From contig CANLTZ010000005.1 of NCBI GenBank assembly GCA_947494145.1, forward strand, positions 124,001 to 188,000: DNA of 64,000 nt, written 5' to 3'. Below are positions 11,436 through 20,310 of this stretch, in pieces. A program made the position numbers and the translations under genes. Within the stretch, counting starts at the first letter, position 1. Each line of letters starts with the position of its first letter. This stretch comes from an uncultured Jannaschia sp. GTDB lineage: Bacteria; Pseudomonadota; Alphaproteobacteria; Rhodobacterales; Rhodobacteraceae. The notes beneath the pieces are model-generated. The model saw only the letters and a list, made by a program, of their open reading frames with translations, searched no databases and was not told the origin of the DNA.

Positions 11436-12452
11436 ATGAAGAAACTGCTCGCTGGGTCGGCCCTTGCCGCCCTTTCCATGTCCAGCGCCGCCTTCGCCGA
11501 GGGCCATGAAACCACTGCCTGTCTGATCACCAAGACAGATATCAACCCCTTCTTCGTGAAGATGCGCGAAGGCGCCACGGCCAAGGCCGAAGAGTTGGGC
11601 ATCAACCTGCAAGCCTATGCGGGCGAGGTCGATGGCGACCATGAAGCCCAGGTCGACGCCATTGAGACCTGCATCGCAGCCGGGGCCAAGGGCATCTTGA
11701 TCACGGCGTCCGATACCAAAGCCATCGTGGAACCCGTGCAGCGCGCGCGGGACGCGGGCATCCTGGTCATCGCGCTGGACACCCCGCTTGAGCCCATCGA
11801 CAGCGCCGACGCCACCTTCGCCACCGACAATTTCGAAGCAGGCCGCCTGATTGGCGCCTGGGCCGCAGCATCGGTCGAGGATCCAGAAAATGCCCGCATC
11901 GCCATGCTGGATCTGGCCGAAAGCCAGCCTTCCGTGGGCGTGCTGCGCGACCAGGGCTTCCTGACGGGCTTCGGGATCGACGTGAAGGACCCGTCCCGTT
12001 GGGGCGATGAAGATGACCCACGCATCGTCGGCAACGAAGTCACCGCTGGCAACGAGGAAGGCGGCCGCACCGCCATGGAGAACCTGCTTCTGCAGGATCC
12101 CAGCATCAATGTCGTCTACACGATCAACGAACCGGCCGCGGCGGGCGCCTATGAAGCGCTGCGCGCCCTGGGCCGCGAAAACGATGTGCTGATCGTGTCC
12201 GTCGATGGCGGCTGCCCCGGTGTGCAGAATGTGGCCGAGGGTGTGATCGGGGCGACGTCGCAGCAATACCCGCTGCTGATGGCGTCGCTGGGCATCGAGG
12301 CTATCGCGCAATTCGCCGAAAACGGAACGGTGCCGCAACCCTCGGAAGGGTTGGACTTCTTCAACACGGGCGTCAATCTGGTGACGGATGTGCCGGTGGA
12401 CGGGGTCCCTTCGATCTCGGTCGAAGAAGGCACGGACCGCTGTTGGGGCTAA
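11436..12452 (+). CDS. frcB: Fructose-type ABC transporter substrate-binding protein
   Basis: Periplasmic sugar-binding protein (Peripla_BP_4 type) of an FrcBCA-like importer, 338 residues. A clear signal peptide runs to about residue 21 ([21 protein letters not shown]). The mature part has [51 protein letters not shown] and [15 protein letters not shown], all characteristic of fructose/ribose-type binding proteins. The ATG at 11436 follows GGGAGG. First gene of the frc operon and separated from frcC by a strong hairpin, consistent with higher expression of the binding protein. Fructose is inferred from the FrcK partner and family resemblance, not shown. Confidence 0.87.
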   Translation: MKKLLAGSALAALSMSSAAFAEGHETTACLITKTDINPFFVKMREGATAKAEELGINLQAYAGEVDGDHEAQVDAIETCIAAGAKGILITASDTKAIVEPVQRARDAGILVIALDTPLEPIDSADATFATDNFEAGRLIGAWAAASVEDPENARIAMLDLAESQPSVGVLRDQGFLTGFGIDVKDPSRWGDEDDPRIVGNEVTAGNEEGGRTAMENLLLQDPSINVVYTINEPAAAGAYEALRALGRENDVLIVSVDGGCPGVQNVAEGVIGATSQQYPLLMASLGIEAIAQFAENGTVPQPSEGLDFFNTGVNLVTDVPVDGVPSISVEEGTDRCWG

Positions 12453-12458
12453 GCACGG

Positions 12459-12483
12459 CACGTGGCCCCATCGGGGCCACGTG
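12459..12483 (+). promoter_or_regulatory. Intercistronic hairpin between frcB and frcC
   Basis: Perfect 11-bp stem CACGTGGCCCC / GGGGCCACGTG with a three-base loop ATC, starting 6 bp after the frcB stop. It is not followed by a T run. Such hairpins commonly protect the binding-protein mRNA from 3' decay or partly stop transcription, giving excess binding protein over permease. Confidence 0.8.
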
Positions 12484-12554
12484 AACCCTTGAGACGTCCA
12501 ACCAAGTCCGAGGCCGGGGGCCCGACCCCCAGCCTTCCCCGCAGGGAGACCCAG

Positions 12555-13631
12555 ATGGCCGACAGCTATGAAGCGAGCGTGGCGAAAGCCGATGCCCGCG
12601 TGGCGGAATTCGAGCGGACCCATCGCGGCCCGCTCGCCCAAGTGCAGCACCTGCTGCACAATTTCCCAACGCTCGTTCCGATCATCATCTTGCTGCTGTC
12701 CGTCACAGCCTTCGCCTTCGTGACCGATGGCCGGTTGCTCAGCGGCCTGGCCATCAAGATCACCCTGGAACAGACGGCCATCATCGCACTTTTAGCCTGC
12801 GCGCAGACGCTCATAATCCTAACCGCTGGCATCGACCTGTCGGTGGGGGCGGTGATGGTGCTGTCTTACGTGGTCATGGGCCACTTGGCGGTGAATTACG
12901 GCTTCCCTGCCCCGCTGTCGGTCTTTGCTGGCATCCTGCTCGCCATGGCGCTTGGCGCCGTGAACGGGTTTCTGGTCACCCGTGTGAAGCTGCCGCCCTT
13001 CATCGTGACACTGGGCATGTGGCAAATCGTGCTGGCCACCGTGTTCCTATATACTGGATCCCAATCCATCCGTAGCCAGGACATCGACGCCGCCGCGCCC
13101 TTTCTGAAGCTCTTTGGCGAACGGGTGGAGGTCGGCGATTTCCAACTCACCATCATGGGCGCGCCCACCATCTATGCCGTGGTACTGGTCGTGCTGCTGT
13201 TTGGCACGTTTTGGTACGTACTCAACCGCACGGCCTGGGGCCGTCATGTCTATGCCGTGGGCGACGACCCAGAGGCCGCGCAACTGGCGGGCGTGCGCAC
13301 CGACAAGGTGCTGATGTCGGTCTATGTCGTCGCGGGCGCCATCGTGGGCCTGGCCGCTTGGGCCGCCATCGGGCGGGTCGGGTCGATTTCGCCCTCATCT
13401 TTCGCAGAAGCCAACCTGGATTCCATCGCCGCCGTGGTAATTGGGGGCACATCGCTTTTCGGCGGGCGCGGGACGATCCTGGGCACGCTCTTTGGCGCAT
13501 TGACCGTGGGGGTCTTCGCCACCGGTTTGAAGCTGGCCGGGGCGAACCCGCAATGGGTGCTATTCGCGTCGGGCTGTCTGATCATCCTGGCGGTGGCGCT
13601 TGACCAGTGGATCCGGAGGATCTCCACATGA
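12555..13631 (+). CDS. frcC: Fructose-type ABC transporter permease
   Basis: Inner-membrane permease of the BPD_transp_2 (ribose/fructose) family, 358 residues. It has a hydrophilic N terminus and then multiple hydrophobic helices. Family signatures include LLACAQTLIILTAGIDLSVGAVM (about residues 80-100), GFLVTRVKLPPFIVTLGMW, and the cytoplasmic-loop AVGDDPEAAQLAGVRTDKVL that contacts the ATPase. The C-terminal VIGGTSLFGGRGTILGTLFGAL is diagnostic. The ATG at 12555 follows GCAGGGAG. It overlaps the frcA start by ATGA, indicating translational coupling. Confidence 0.9.
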   Translation: MADSYEASVAKADARVAEFERTHRGPLAQVQHLLHNFPTLVPIIILLLSVTAFAFVTDGRLLSGLAIKITLEQTAIIALLACAQTLIILTAGIDLSVGAVMVLSYVVMGHLAVNYGFPAPLSVFAGILLAMALGAVNGFLVTRVKLPPFIVTLGMWQIVLATVFLYTGSQSIRSQDIDAAAPFLKLFGERVEVGDFQLTIMGAPTIYAVVLVVLLFGTFWYVLNRTAWGRHVYAVGDDPEAAQLAGVRTDKVLMSVYVVAGAIVGLAAWAAIGRVGSISPSSFAEANLDSIAAVVIGGTSLFGGRGTILGTLFGALTVGVFATGLKLAGANPQWVLFASGCLIILAVALDQWIRRIST

Positions 13632-14407
13632 CCCCTATCTTGTCGGCCAAGAACCTGGTGAAACGCTACGGGCGCGTGACCGCGTTGGACCATTGCGATT
13701 TTGAGCTGTATCCCGGCGAAATCCTGGCCGTTATCGGCGACAATGGCGCAGGGAAATCCACGCTTATCAAGGCGCTATCGGGCGCAGTTCAACCAGATGA
13801 CGGTGAGGTGCTGCTTGACAACCGGCCCGTCCAATTCGGCTCGCCCCTAGAGGCGCGGGATGCGGGGATCGAGACAGTCTATCAGACCCTCGCCATGTCG
13901 CCCGCACTGTCGATCGCCGACAACATGTTCATGGGGCGCGAATTGCGCAAACCGGGGCCACTGGGGACATGGTTTCGGATGCTGGATCGCAGCGCCATGG
14001 AAAAGATGGCCCGCGAAAAGCTGTCGGAGCTGGGGCTGATGACCATTCAGAACATCAACCAACCCGTGGAAACCCTGTCGGGCGGGCAGCGTCAGGGCGT
14101 GGCCGTCGCCCGCGCTGCGGCTTTTGGGTCCAAGGTCATCATCCTGGATGAACCCACGGCGGCCCTGGGGGTAAAAGAAAGCCGCAAGGTGTTGGAATTG
14201 ATCCTGGATGTGAAAGGTCGCGGCATCCCGATCATCCTGATTTCGCATAACATGCCCCATGTCTTCGAAGTGGCCGACCGCATCCATATCCACCGCCTGG
14301 GCAAGCGGCTGACGGTCATCGACCCCAAGGATCATTCCATGTCCGACGCAGTCGCCTACATGACCGGCGCCAAACTGCCCGACGGTGTGGAGGAGGCGTC
14401 AGCGTGA
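13628..14407 (+). CDS. frcA: Fructose-type ABC transporter ATP-binding protein
   Basis: Single-domain ATPase of the sugar importer, 259 residues. Walker A is GDNGAGKSTLIKALSG (about residues 38-53), the Q-loop follows in ETVYQTLAM, the ABC signature is LSGGQRQGVAVARA, Walker B is VIILDEPTAALGVKE, and the switch His lies in LISHNMPHV. Unlike RbsA/XylG it has one nucleotide-binding domain, as in FrcA. The start overlaps the frcC stop (ATGA) and its own stop overlaps frcK (GTGA), so the four genes form a tightly coupled operon. Confidence 0.9.
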   Translation: MTPILSAKNLVKRYGRVTALDHCDFELYPGEILAVIGDNGAGKSTLIKALSGAVQPDDGEVLLDNRPVQFGSPLEARDAGIETVYQTLAMSPALSIADNMFMGRELRKPGPLGTWFRMLDRSAMEKMAREKLSELGLMTIQNINQPVETLSGGQRQGVAVARAAAFGSKVIILDEPTAALGVKESRKVLELILDVKGRGIPIILISHNMPHVFEVADRIHIHRLGKRLTVIDPKDHSMSDAVAYMTGAKLPDGVEEASA

Positions 14408-15012
14408 GCGACTTGGCGCCCTTGGTGGCCGCCATCACCGCCTTGCCCCCGGGGCGGCGGCTGGTGGCGCTGGCGGGGCCGCCCGCTTCGGGCAAGTCCA
14501 CCACAGCGGAACATCTGGCGCGGGCCGTGTCGGCCGCCGGGCGCCGGGCAGAGGTCGTGCCCATGGATGGCTTCCACCTCGACAATTTGGAACTGGACAA
14601 GATCGGTCTGCGCGACCGAAAGGGCGCACCTGAAACGTTCGATATCAAAAGCTTCACAGACCTTCTTGAAGTGATTTCCGATGGCGGGGCCTGCCCCTAT
14701 CCCACCTTCGACCGCGCGGCGGACGCCACCGTGCCCGGCGGCGGACACCTGCACGCGGCGACCGAGATTGTGGTGGTGGAGGGCAATTACCTGCTGCTCG
14801 ACGCGCCGGGTTGGCGCGATCTGCATGGCCTTTGGGACCTGTCTATCGCGCTTACCCCGCCCGCAGATGTGCTGCGCGACCGCCTCGTGGCCCGCTGGCG
14901 CGATCACGGCTGGACAGAGGCCCGCGCCCATGCCTGGATCGAGGGCAACGACCTGCCCAATATCCGGCGTGTCCTCACCGGTTCCGTCCCGGCGGATATC
15001 ACGCTGCCCTGA
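14404..15012 (+). CDS. frcK: FrcK-like P-loop kinase
   Basis: A 202-residue cytoplasmic kinase of the uridine kinase/phosphoribulokinase P-loop group, matching the FrcK protein that accompanies FrcBCA in rhizobia. Walker A is ALAGPPASGKSTTAEHLA (about residues 22-39). MDGFHLDN carries the catalytic Asp region, RKGAPETFD and CPYPTFDRAAD form the substrate lip, and VVVEGNYLLLD the Walker B. The GTG start at 14404 overlaps the frcA stop. It is presumed to phosphorylate the imported sugar, but the substrate is inferred from context only. Confidence 0.8.
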   Translation: MSDLAPLVAAITALPPGRRLVALAGPPASGKSTTAEHLARAVSAAGRRAEVVPMDGFHLDNLELDKIGLRDRKGAPETFDIKSFTDLLEVISDGGACPYPTFDRAADATVPGGGHLHAATEIVVVEGNYLLLDAPGWRDLHGLWDLSIALTPPADVLRDRLVARWRDHGWTEARAHAWIEGNDLPNIRRVLTGSVPADITLP

Positions 15013-15024
15013 CCGGAGACCCTC

Positions 15025-15804
15025 ATGACCGAGACCGAAGACGCCGCCGCCATCCGCGATTGGTGGCGCACGGGGATCATCGATATGGCGCCGGGCCGCA
15101 TCGCCTTTCGCGGCCACCCGATCGAGGACCTGATCGGCAATGTCAGCTTCCCTCAGATGATCTGGCTCATGGTGCGCGGCGACCTGCCCAGCGACGTGCA
15201 AGCCCGTCTGTTCGAGGCCGCGCTGGTGGCGGGGGTTGATCACGGGCCGCAGGCACCCTCCATCGCGGCGGCGCGCATGGCTGCCACCTGCGGCGTTGGG
15301 CTGCAAAGCGCCATGGCCACGGGACTCAACATGTTGGGCGACGTTCATGGTGGTGCGGGCGCGCAATGCGCGGCGTTGCTGTATGATTTCGACCGCTTGG
15401 GGCCAGACGCGCTCGATACCTGGCGCGCAGTCCATGGCAAGATCATCCCTGGCTTCGGCCACCGCTTCCACAAACCCGTGGACCCCCGCGCGCCGCGCCT
15501 GATGGCGCTGGTGACGGAGGCGGCGGAGGCTGGCATCGTCACCGGCCGATTCCGCGACCATGCGGCGGCCTTGCAAGACCGTATCGGGGCGGACCGCGGC
15601 GCGCCCATCGCGCTCAACATCGATGGCGCCACGGCGGTCATCTTCTGCGAGTTGGGCTTCGACGCACCCCTGGCACGCGGGCTCTTCTGCCTGTCGCGCT
15701 CGGTCGGGCTACTGGCCCATGCATGGGAGCAGACCCAGCAAGGCGGGCGCAACAAAGGGCCCATGCCGCCGCGCTTTCTGCCGCGCCACGACCCGGATGC
15801 TTGA
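15025..15804 (+). CDS. Citrate synthase-like protein (citryl-CoA lyase family)
   Basis: A 259-residue member of the citrate synthase superfamily, much shorter than true citrate synthase (about 430 residues). Visible family motifs are GRIAFRGHPIEDLIG near the N terminus, GDVHGGAGAQCAAL (first active-site His, about residue 110), IPGFGHRFHKPVDPRAPRL (second active-site His) and the C-terminal RSVGLLAHAWEQTQQG. The short form is usually annotated citryl-CoA lyase, cleaving an acyl-CoA to acetyl-CoA and an oxoacid, but the reaction here is unproven. It is 12 bp after frcK and so in the sugar operon, an unexpected partner. Confidence 0.75.
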   Translation: MTETEDAAAIRDWWRTGIIDMAPGRIAFRGHPIEDLIGNVSFPQMIWLMVRGDLPSDVQARLFEAALVAGVDHGPQAPSIAAARMAATCGVGLQSAMATGLNMLGDVHGGAGAQCAALLYDFDRLGPDALDTWRAVHGKIIPGFGHRFHKPVDPRAPRLMALVTEAAEAGIVTGRFRDHAAALQDRIGADRGAPIALNIDGATAVIFCELGFDAPLARGLFCLSRSVGLLAHAWEQTQQGGRNKGPMPPRFLPRHDPDA

Positions 15805-15834
15805 CGGCACAGGGAAAGCCTGCGTGATGGCGCC

Positions 15835-16872
15835 ATGGCCTTCACGCTGACCGCCCTGACCGACCCCCTGCCCTTCGACGACATCATAGATGTGCGCGCG
15901 CCCTCGGAATTTGCCGAAGATCACATGCCAGGCGCCATCAACCTGCCGGTGCTGTCGGATGCGGAACGGGCCAAGGTCGGCACGATTTATGTGCAGCAGA
16001 ACCGCTTTCTGGCGCGCAAGATCGGTGCGGCCCTGGTGGCGCGAAACGCGGCAGATCACCTGCAAGGCGCCCTGGCCGACCGCGATGGCGGCTGGAAGCC
16101 CTTGGTCTATTGCTGGCGCGGCGGGCAGCGGTCGGGGTCGTTCGCGTCGATCCTGTCGCAAGTAGGCTGGCGGGTCGAGGTCGTCGACGGCGGCTATCGC
16201 CGCTATCGGCGCTTGGTGGTGGATCTGCTTTATCACCAGACGCTGGCGTTGGATCTGGTGCTGATCGACGGGGGCACGGGTACAGGCAAGACGGCCCTGC
16301 TGGACCACTTGGGCCAGGCGGGCGCGCAGGTGCTGGATCTGGAGGGGATGGCAGAGCATCGCGGCTCCAACTTCGGGGGATGGGCGCGCGCGCAGCCCTC
16401 GCAGAAGATGTTCGAATCCCGCCTGGCCGGGGCGTTGGCGCGGCTGGACCCGGCCCGCCCCGTCTTCCTGGAAGCCGAAAGCAACGCCATCGGCAGCGTC
16501 CTCATCCCGCCCACGCTCTGGTCGGCCATGGGCCAGGCGCGGGTGATCCGCGTCTCCGCCCAGGTGGCCGCACGCGCGCGGTTCCTGACAACGACCTATC
16601 CCGACCTGACGGAAGACCGCGCCCGCCTGCGCGACCGGATCGAAAGCCTGCGGCCCTACCAGCCCCGGGACCGGATCGAAGCCTGGCTGGGCCAAGCCGC
16701 CGAGGGCGATTTCGAAGGGCTGGCCGCCGGGCTGATCGAACATCATTACGACCCGAAATACCGCCGCGCCCTCAACCGGGCCGAGACAGCGCCCCTGGGT
16801 GAAATCGCCCTGGACGATCTGCAAGCGCCCGACCTTGAAGCCGCTGCGGCGCGCATTCTGGCGATGGTCTGA
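15835..16872 (+). CDS. mnmH: tRNA 2-selenouridine synthase
   Basis: Converts the wobble 2-thiouridine of tRNA Lys/Glu/Gln to 2-selenouridine via a geranylated intermediate, using selenophosphate. The 345-residue protein has the N-terminal rhodanese domain (DVRAPSEFAEDHMPGAINLPVL; active Cys in LVYCWRGGQRSGSFASIL, about residue 95) and a C-terminal P-loop domain (IDGGTGTGKTALLDHL). EAESNAIGSVLIPPTLW and YDPKYRRAL are also typical. It is convergent with selD, its selenophosphate supplier, only 6 bp apart. Functional pairing is therefore strong. Confidence 0.93.
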   Translation: MAFTLTALTDPLPFDDIIDVRAPSEFAEDHMPGAINLPVLSDAERAKVGTIYVQQNRFLARKIGAALVARNAADHLQGALADRDGGWKPLVYCWRGGQRSGSFASILSQVGWRVEVVDGGYRRYRRLVVDLLYHQTLALDLVLIDGGTGTGKTALLDHLGQAGAQVLDLEGMAEHRGSNFGGWARAQPSQKMFESRLAGALARLDPARPVFLEAESNAIGSVLIPPTLWSAMGQARVIRVSAQVAARARFLTTTYPDLTEDRARLRDRIESLRPYQPRDRIEAWLGQAAEGDFEGLAAGLIEHHYDPKYRRALNRAETAPLGEIALDDLQAPDLEAAAARILAMV

Positions 16873-16878
16873 GCGGGA

Positions 16879-19035
16879 TTAGGTGGCCCGCAAGCCCGGC
16901 GCGTCTGTGAAGGTGCCGATCCGCGCGGCCATATGGCCTGCGTCCAGCAAAGCCGCCACCAACCCGTCGGCATCTGACGCGGGAACAGCAGCTAACAGGC
17001 CCCCAGCAGTCTGCGGGTCATGCAAAAGCGCGGCCAATGGCCCCTCCGCCCTGGCCACAGGGACGCTTTGCCCATTGGCTGCGGCCAGGGCGGAGGCATG
17101 GCCCGCCTCAGCCAGCGCCAAGGCGCCAGCATAGGTGGGGATCGCGTCCAGCGCGATCTCGGCGCCGACACCGCTGGCCTTGCAAAGCCGCGCCAAATGG
17201 CCCGCAAGGCCAAAGCCCGTCACGTCCGTCATGGCCAGCGCGCCCTTCAACACGCGCGCTGCATCGCCTTGGGGGCGGGCCATGGCCTCCAGCATCGGCA
17301 TCACGTCATTACCCGACGCGGCGCCCGCCATTTCAGCGGCCAGGATGACCCCGGTCCCGATGGGCCGCGTCAACAGGATTGCATCGCCCGCCTCGGCACC
17401 CCCATGGCCGATGGGCGCGCGGTCCGTCAGGCCGGTGACCGTGAAGCCCAGCGTCATCTCTGCCCCCATGGAGGTATGGCCGCCTACGATTTCCGCCCCC
17501 TCGGCGGCAAAGACGGGCATGGCGGCCTCCATCACGTGGGCCAGGGTGCGGGCCTGAAGGGCCTCGGACATGTGCGGCAGGATGATGGACATCAGCACCG
17601 ATTGCGGCGCAGCCCCCATGGCCCAGATATCGCCCAAGGCATGGGTGGCGGCGATGCGCGTCATCAGCGCCGTGTCACCGCAAAAGGCCCGCAGGTGATC
17701 GGTGGTGATCACTTGCCGCCGGTTGGCACCCAGGTCCAGCACGGCGGCATCGTCACCTGGCCGCGACAGCACATCGGGCCGCTTGGGATCGGGCAGCGCG
17801 GCCAAAGCCCCCGCCAGGACATCACCCGACACCTTGGCGCCGCAACCGCCGCAAAGCGGCTTGGCCACCGCATCGGCGCCCAAGGCGATGGCGCGAGGCG
17901 GCTTGCCTTTAGCCATGGCGGGCAGCTTGGTGAGCTTATCCATGAATTCCCGGTCGATCTTGTCTTTCCACTGCCAAAGCATGTCGCCAGACAGGGTCAT
18001 TTTGCCCTTCTCGGCCAAGGCGGCCTTACGGCCCAGAGAGATGAGCTTGAGGTAGTTGCGCTGCGGGTCGTAGCGCCGCGTTGCATCGCCTGTCAGGACG
18101 GCGCGCAAATTGTTGTGCAGGATCGGGGCTTCGCGCACGGCGAAGACACCGGCCTTGGGCCGCGGGTCGTGGACGAGATAGGCGCAATCACCCGCGGCAA
18201 ACAGATTGTCATGGCCCTCGACACGCAGGCTGGGGCCCACGCGGATGAAGCCGTCTTCCAGCGGCAGGTCGGTCCCGGCGATCCAGTCATGGGGCCGCGC
18301 GCCCGCCGCGCCGACGGTGAAGACCGAAGGGATCGTATCGCCGTCGTCCAGCAAGACGTGGTCGGCAGCCACCGCCGCGACCTTCGCGCCAGAACGAAGC
18401 GTGACATTCTGCGCCGCCATCGCGTCAAGCAAGACCTGACGGGCCTTGCCGCCGATGCCGGTCAAATTGTCCGCCGCCTCGATCACAGTGACCTGGGCGC
18501 CCTCGACCGCGTGGGCCATGGCCATGGCCAGCTCCGTCCCCGCCACACCGCCACCGATCACGGCGATCTGCTTGGGCGCGTCGCCCGCCCGGGCCCGGTC
18601 GCGGTATGCGCGCCAGGCGACCGCAAAGGGGCCCAACGGCTTGGCGGGGATGCCGTGCTGGGCAAAGCCGTCGATCTGCGGCATCTCAGCGGTGATCCCC
18701 ACATCGACGGAGGCCACGTCATAGGCCATAGGCGCGCGGCCTTCGATGGTGACCACACCACGGCCTGCATCGATGTCGATGGCGCGCCCATCGATCAGGC
18801 CCGCCCCCGCAAACCGGCACAGCCTTACCAGATCAATGTCCAGATCGTCGCGCGTGTAATGCCCCGCCACATGGCCCGGCAGCATGCCCGTATAGGGCGC
18901 GGTGGGCCCCGGGTTGATCACCGTGAGCCGGGCGCCGGGCAGTGGGTCCATCCCCCAGCGGCGCAACACCAGCGCGTGGGCATGGCCGCCGCCAATCAGA
19001 ACGACATCGCGGGTCAGGGGGGCAATGGGGGTCAT
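16879..19035 (-). CDS. selD: Selenide, water dikinase fused to an FAD-dependent NADH dehydrogenase-like domain
   Basis: A 718-residue fusion. The first roughly 380 residues are a pyridine-nucleotide-disulphide oxidoreductase resembling type II NADH dehydrogenases (VVLIGGGHAHALVLRRWGMDP; AVIGGGVAGTELAMAMAHAV; DNLFAAGDCAYLVHD). The C-terminal part is SelD, which makes selenophosphate from selenide and ATP: LCGGCGAKVSGDVL with Cys at the active site, GDDAAVLDLGANRRQVITTDHLRAF, ATHALGDIWAMGA, and DVTGFGLAGHL. The ATG at 19035 precedes the FAD-binding GGGHAH motif. The oxidoreductase may keep selenium reduced; that is inference. It is convergent with mnmH. Confidence 0.92.
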   Translation of the reverse strand: MTPIAPLTRDVVLIGGGHAHALVLRRWGMDPLPGARLTVINPGPTAPYTGMLPGHVAGHYTRDDLDIDLVRLCRFAGAGLIDGRAIDIDAGRGVVTIEGRAPMAYDVASVDVGITAEMPQIDGFAQHGIPAKPLGPFAVAWRAYRDRARAGDAPKQIAVIGGGVAGTELAMAMAHAVEGAQVTVIEAADNLTGIGGKARQVLLDAMAAQNVTLRSGAKVAAVAADHVLLDDGDTIPSVFTVGAAGARPHDWIAGTDLPLEDGFIRVGPSLRVEGHDNLFAAGDCAYLVHDPRPKAGVFAVREAPILHNNLRAVLTGDATRRYDPQRNYLKLISLGRKAALAEKGKMTLSGDMLWQWKDKIDREFMDKLTKLPAMAKGKPPRAIALGADAVAKPLCGGCGAKVSGDVLAGALAALPDPKRPDVLSRPGDDAAVLDLGANRRQVITTDHLRAFCGDTALMTRIAATHALGDIWAMGAAPQSVLMSIILPHMSEALQARTLAHVMEAAMPVFAAEGAEIVGGHTSMGAEMTLGFTVTGLTDRAPIGHGGAEAGDAILLTRPIGTGVILAAEMAGAASGNDVMPMLEAMARPQGDAARVLKGALAMTDVTGFGLAGHLARLCKASGVGAEIALDAIPTYAGALALAEAGHASALAAANGQSVPVARAEGPLAALLHDPQTAGGLLAAVPASDADGLVAALLDAGHMAARIGTFTDAPGLRAT

Positions 19036-19177
19036 CGGGACATCCGGTCGTCTTGGGTCGGGGGTTGATACGATAGCGCGGCGCAGGGCGCGACCCGACG
19101 TTTGCGTGAGCTTTTGGGCGGGTTTACGACAATCGCGCGGCGCTTGCGGTCCCGCGTTCGGCCTGGGACATATTGCC

Positions 19178-20044
19178 ATGACATTGGACCAATTGCGCAC
19201 GTTTCTTTGGGTGGCCCGGCTGGGCGGGGTGCGGCGCGCGGCGGCCCGGCTCAACATCTCGCAACCGGCGGTATCGGGCCGCATCGCAACGTTGGAGCAG
19301 GCGTTGTGCCAGACGCTGTTCCAGCGGCGGCCCGGCGGGCTGGTGCTGACGCGCCACGGCCAGATGCTGCTGACCTATGCCGAGCAGATGCTGTTCGTGG
19401 AGGAAGAAATCCGCAAGCGCGTGGCCGACCCGTCCGAGGCCCAGGGCCTGTTTCGCATCGGCGCCTCAGAGACCATCGCCCAAAGCTGGCTCCCCGCCTT
19501 TATGAAGGCGTTCAGCGACGCGTTTCCCCGGGTGACGCTGGACCTGACCGTCGATATCTCGGTCAACCTACGCGCCGCGCTGTTGGAGCGGGGATTGGAC
19601 TTGGCCTTCCTAATGGGCCCGGTCTCCGACTTCACGGTGGAAAACGTGGCGCTGCCCAGCTTCGATCTGCAATGGTACAAGGCCAGCGATATGGGCGAGG
19701 TGGATTTGGCGCGCGTGCCCGTGATCTCCTACGCGACCCGAACCCGGCCCCACCGCGAAGTATCCGAAGCGCTGACCCAGCGCCATGGGCCGGGGGTGCG
19801 GGTCTATTCTTCAGCCTCGCTCTCGGCGAGTTTGCAGATGATTGCCGCCGGGGTTGCCGTGGGGGCCTATCCCCACGCCTTGGCACGCGGACTGTTGGAG
19901 GCCGGGGCCATCGCACCCTTCGATGCAGGCTTTCAGCCGTCCCCTTTGCAATTCACGGCATCCTACCTGACGGAGCCGCGCAGCTACCTGGCGGAACGGG
20001 GGGCCGAGATCGCGCAGGCCGTGGCGGGGGAGTGGTGTGGGTAG
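19178..20044 (+). CDS. LysR-family transcriptional regulator
   Basis: DNA-binding regulator of 288 residues with the N-terminal winged helix (MTLDQLRTFLWVARLGGVRRAAARLNISQPAVSGRIATLEQAL; residues 1-43) and a LysR substrate-binding domain (GLFRIGASETIAQSWLPAFMKAFSDAFPRVTLDL; VYSSASLSASLQMIAAGVAVGAYP). The ATG at 19178 gives the exact family start. It diverges from selD and converges with the TRAP operon 266 bp away, so it could control either the TRAP operon or an unlinked target. Confidence 0.88.
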   Translation: MTLDQLRTFLWVARLGGVRRAAARLNISQPAVSGRIATLEQALCQTLFQRRPGGLVLTRHGQMLLTYAEQMLFVEEEIRKRVADPSEAQGLFRIGASETIAQSWLPAFMKAFSDAFPRVTLDLTVDISVNLRAALLERGLDLAFLMGPVSDFTVENVALPSFDLQWYKASDMGEVDLARVPVISYATRTRPHREVSEALTQRHGPGVRVYSSASLSASLQMIAAGVAVGAYPHALARGLLEAGAIAPFDAGFQPSPLQFTASYLTEPRSYLAERGAEIAQAVAGEWCG

Positions 20045-20084
20045 GGGGTCAATATGCATGGGCCCGATAATGGGGCTGGGGCGC

Positions 20085-20240
20085 AAGCCGGTTCATCGAT
20101 GGGCCGCGGTTCGGCGATCAGGCGGTCCTTCTGACGCAGTCTATATCTGCAACATCCGTAAGCGGCCCCAGCCGCGCACCAGCGTCATCCAAATCGCCGG
20201 ACGGGGGGGGCCCGTCGATGGACCGGCGCCCTACGGGCTT
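20085..20240. repeat. Dispersed repeat with inverted-repeat ends, copy 2
   Basis: Second copy of the element at 11169-11327. The ends are GCCGGTTCATCGAT (20087-20100) and GTCGATGGACCGGC (20214-20227). Compared with copy 1 the left arm has two C-to-T changes, both keeping G-U pairing with the unchanged right arm. The ATCCAAATCGCCGG and GGACCGGCGCCCT blocks at the right are shared. It lies between the convergent LysR and TRAP genes. Confidence 0.7.
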
Positions 20241-20310
20241 GCCTCCGGTCCTGGGTGGAGCGGGGCTGCCCGCGGCATTTAGCCTCCCAGGCGGGCCTCT
20301 CGACCGCAGA

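Noticed and set aside
11397-12659. 420-codon open frame antisense to frcB
   Set aside because: Opposite a complete binding-protein gene with signal peptide; no ribosome site or family match.
16879-17900. Selenocysteine codon in selD
   Set aside because: The active-site position is encoded as Cys (GGCGAK); no in-frame UGA occurs there.
17020-19068. 682-codon open frame antisense to selD
   Set aside because: Same GC-driven antisense artefact over a well-supported gene; composition rich in His, Gln and Gly.
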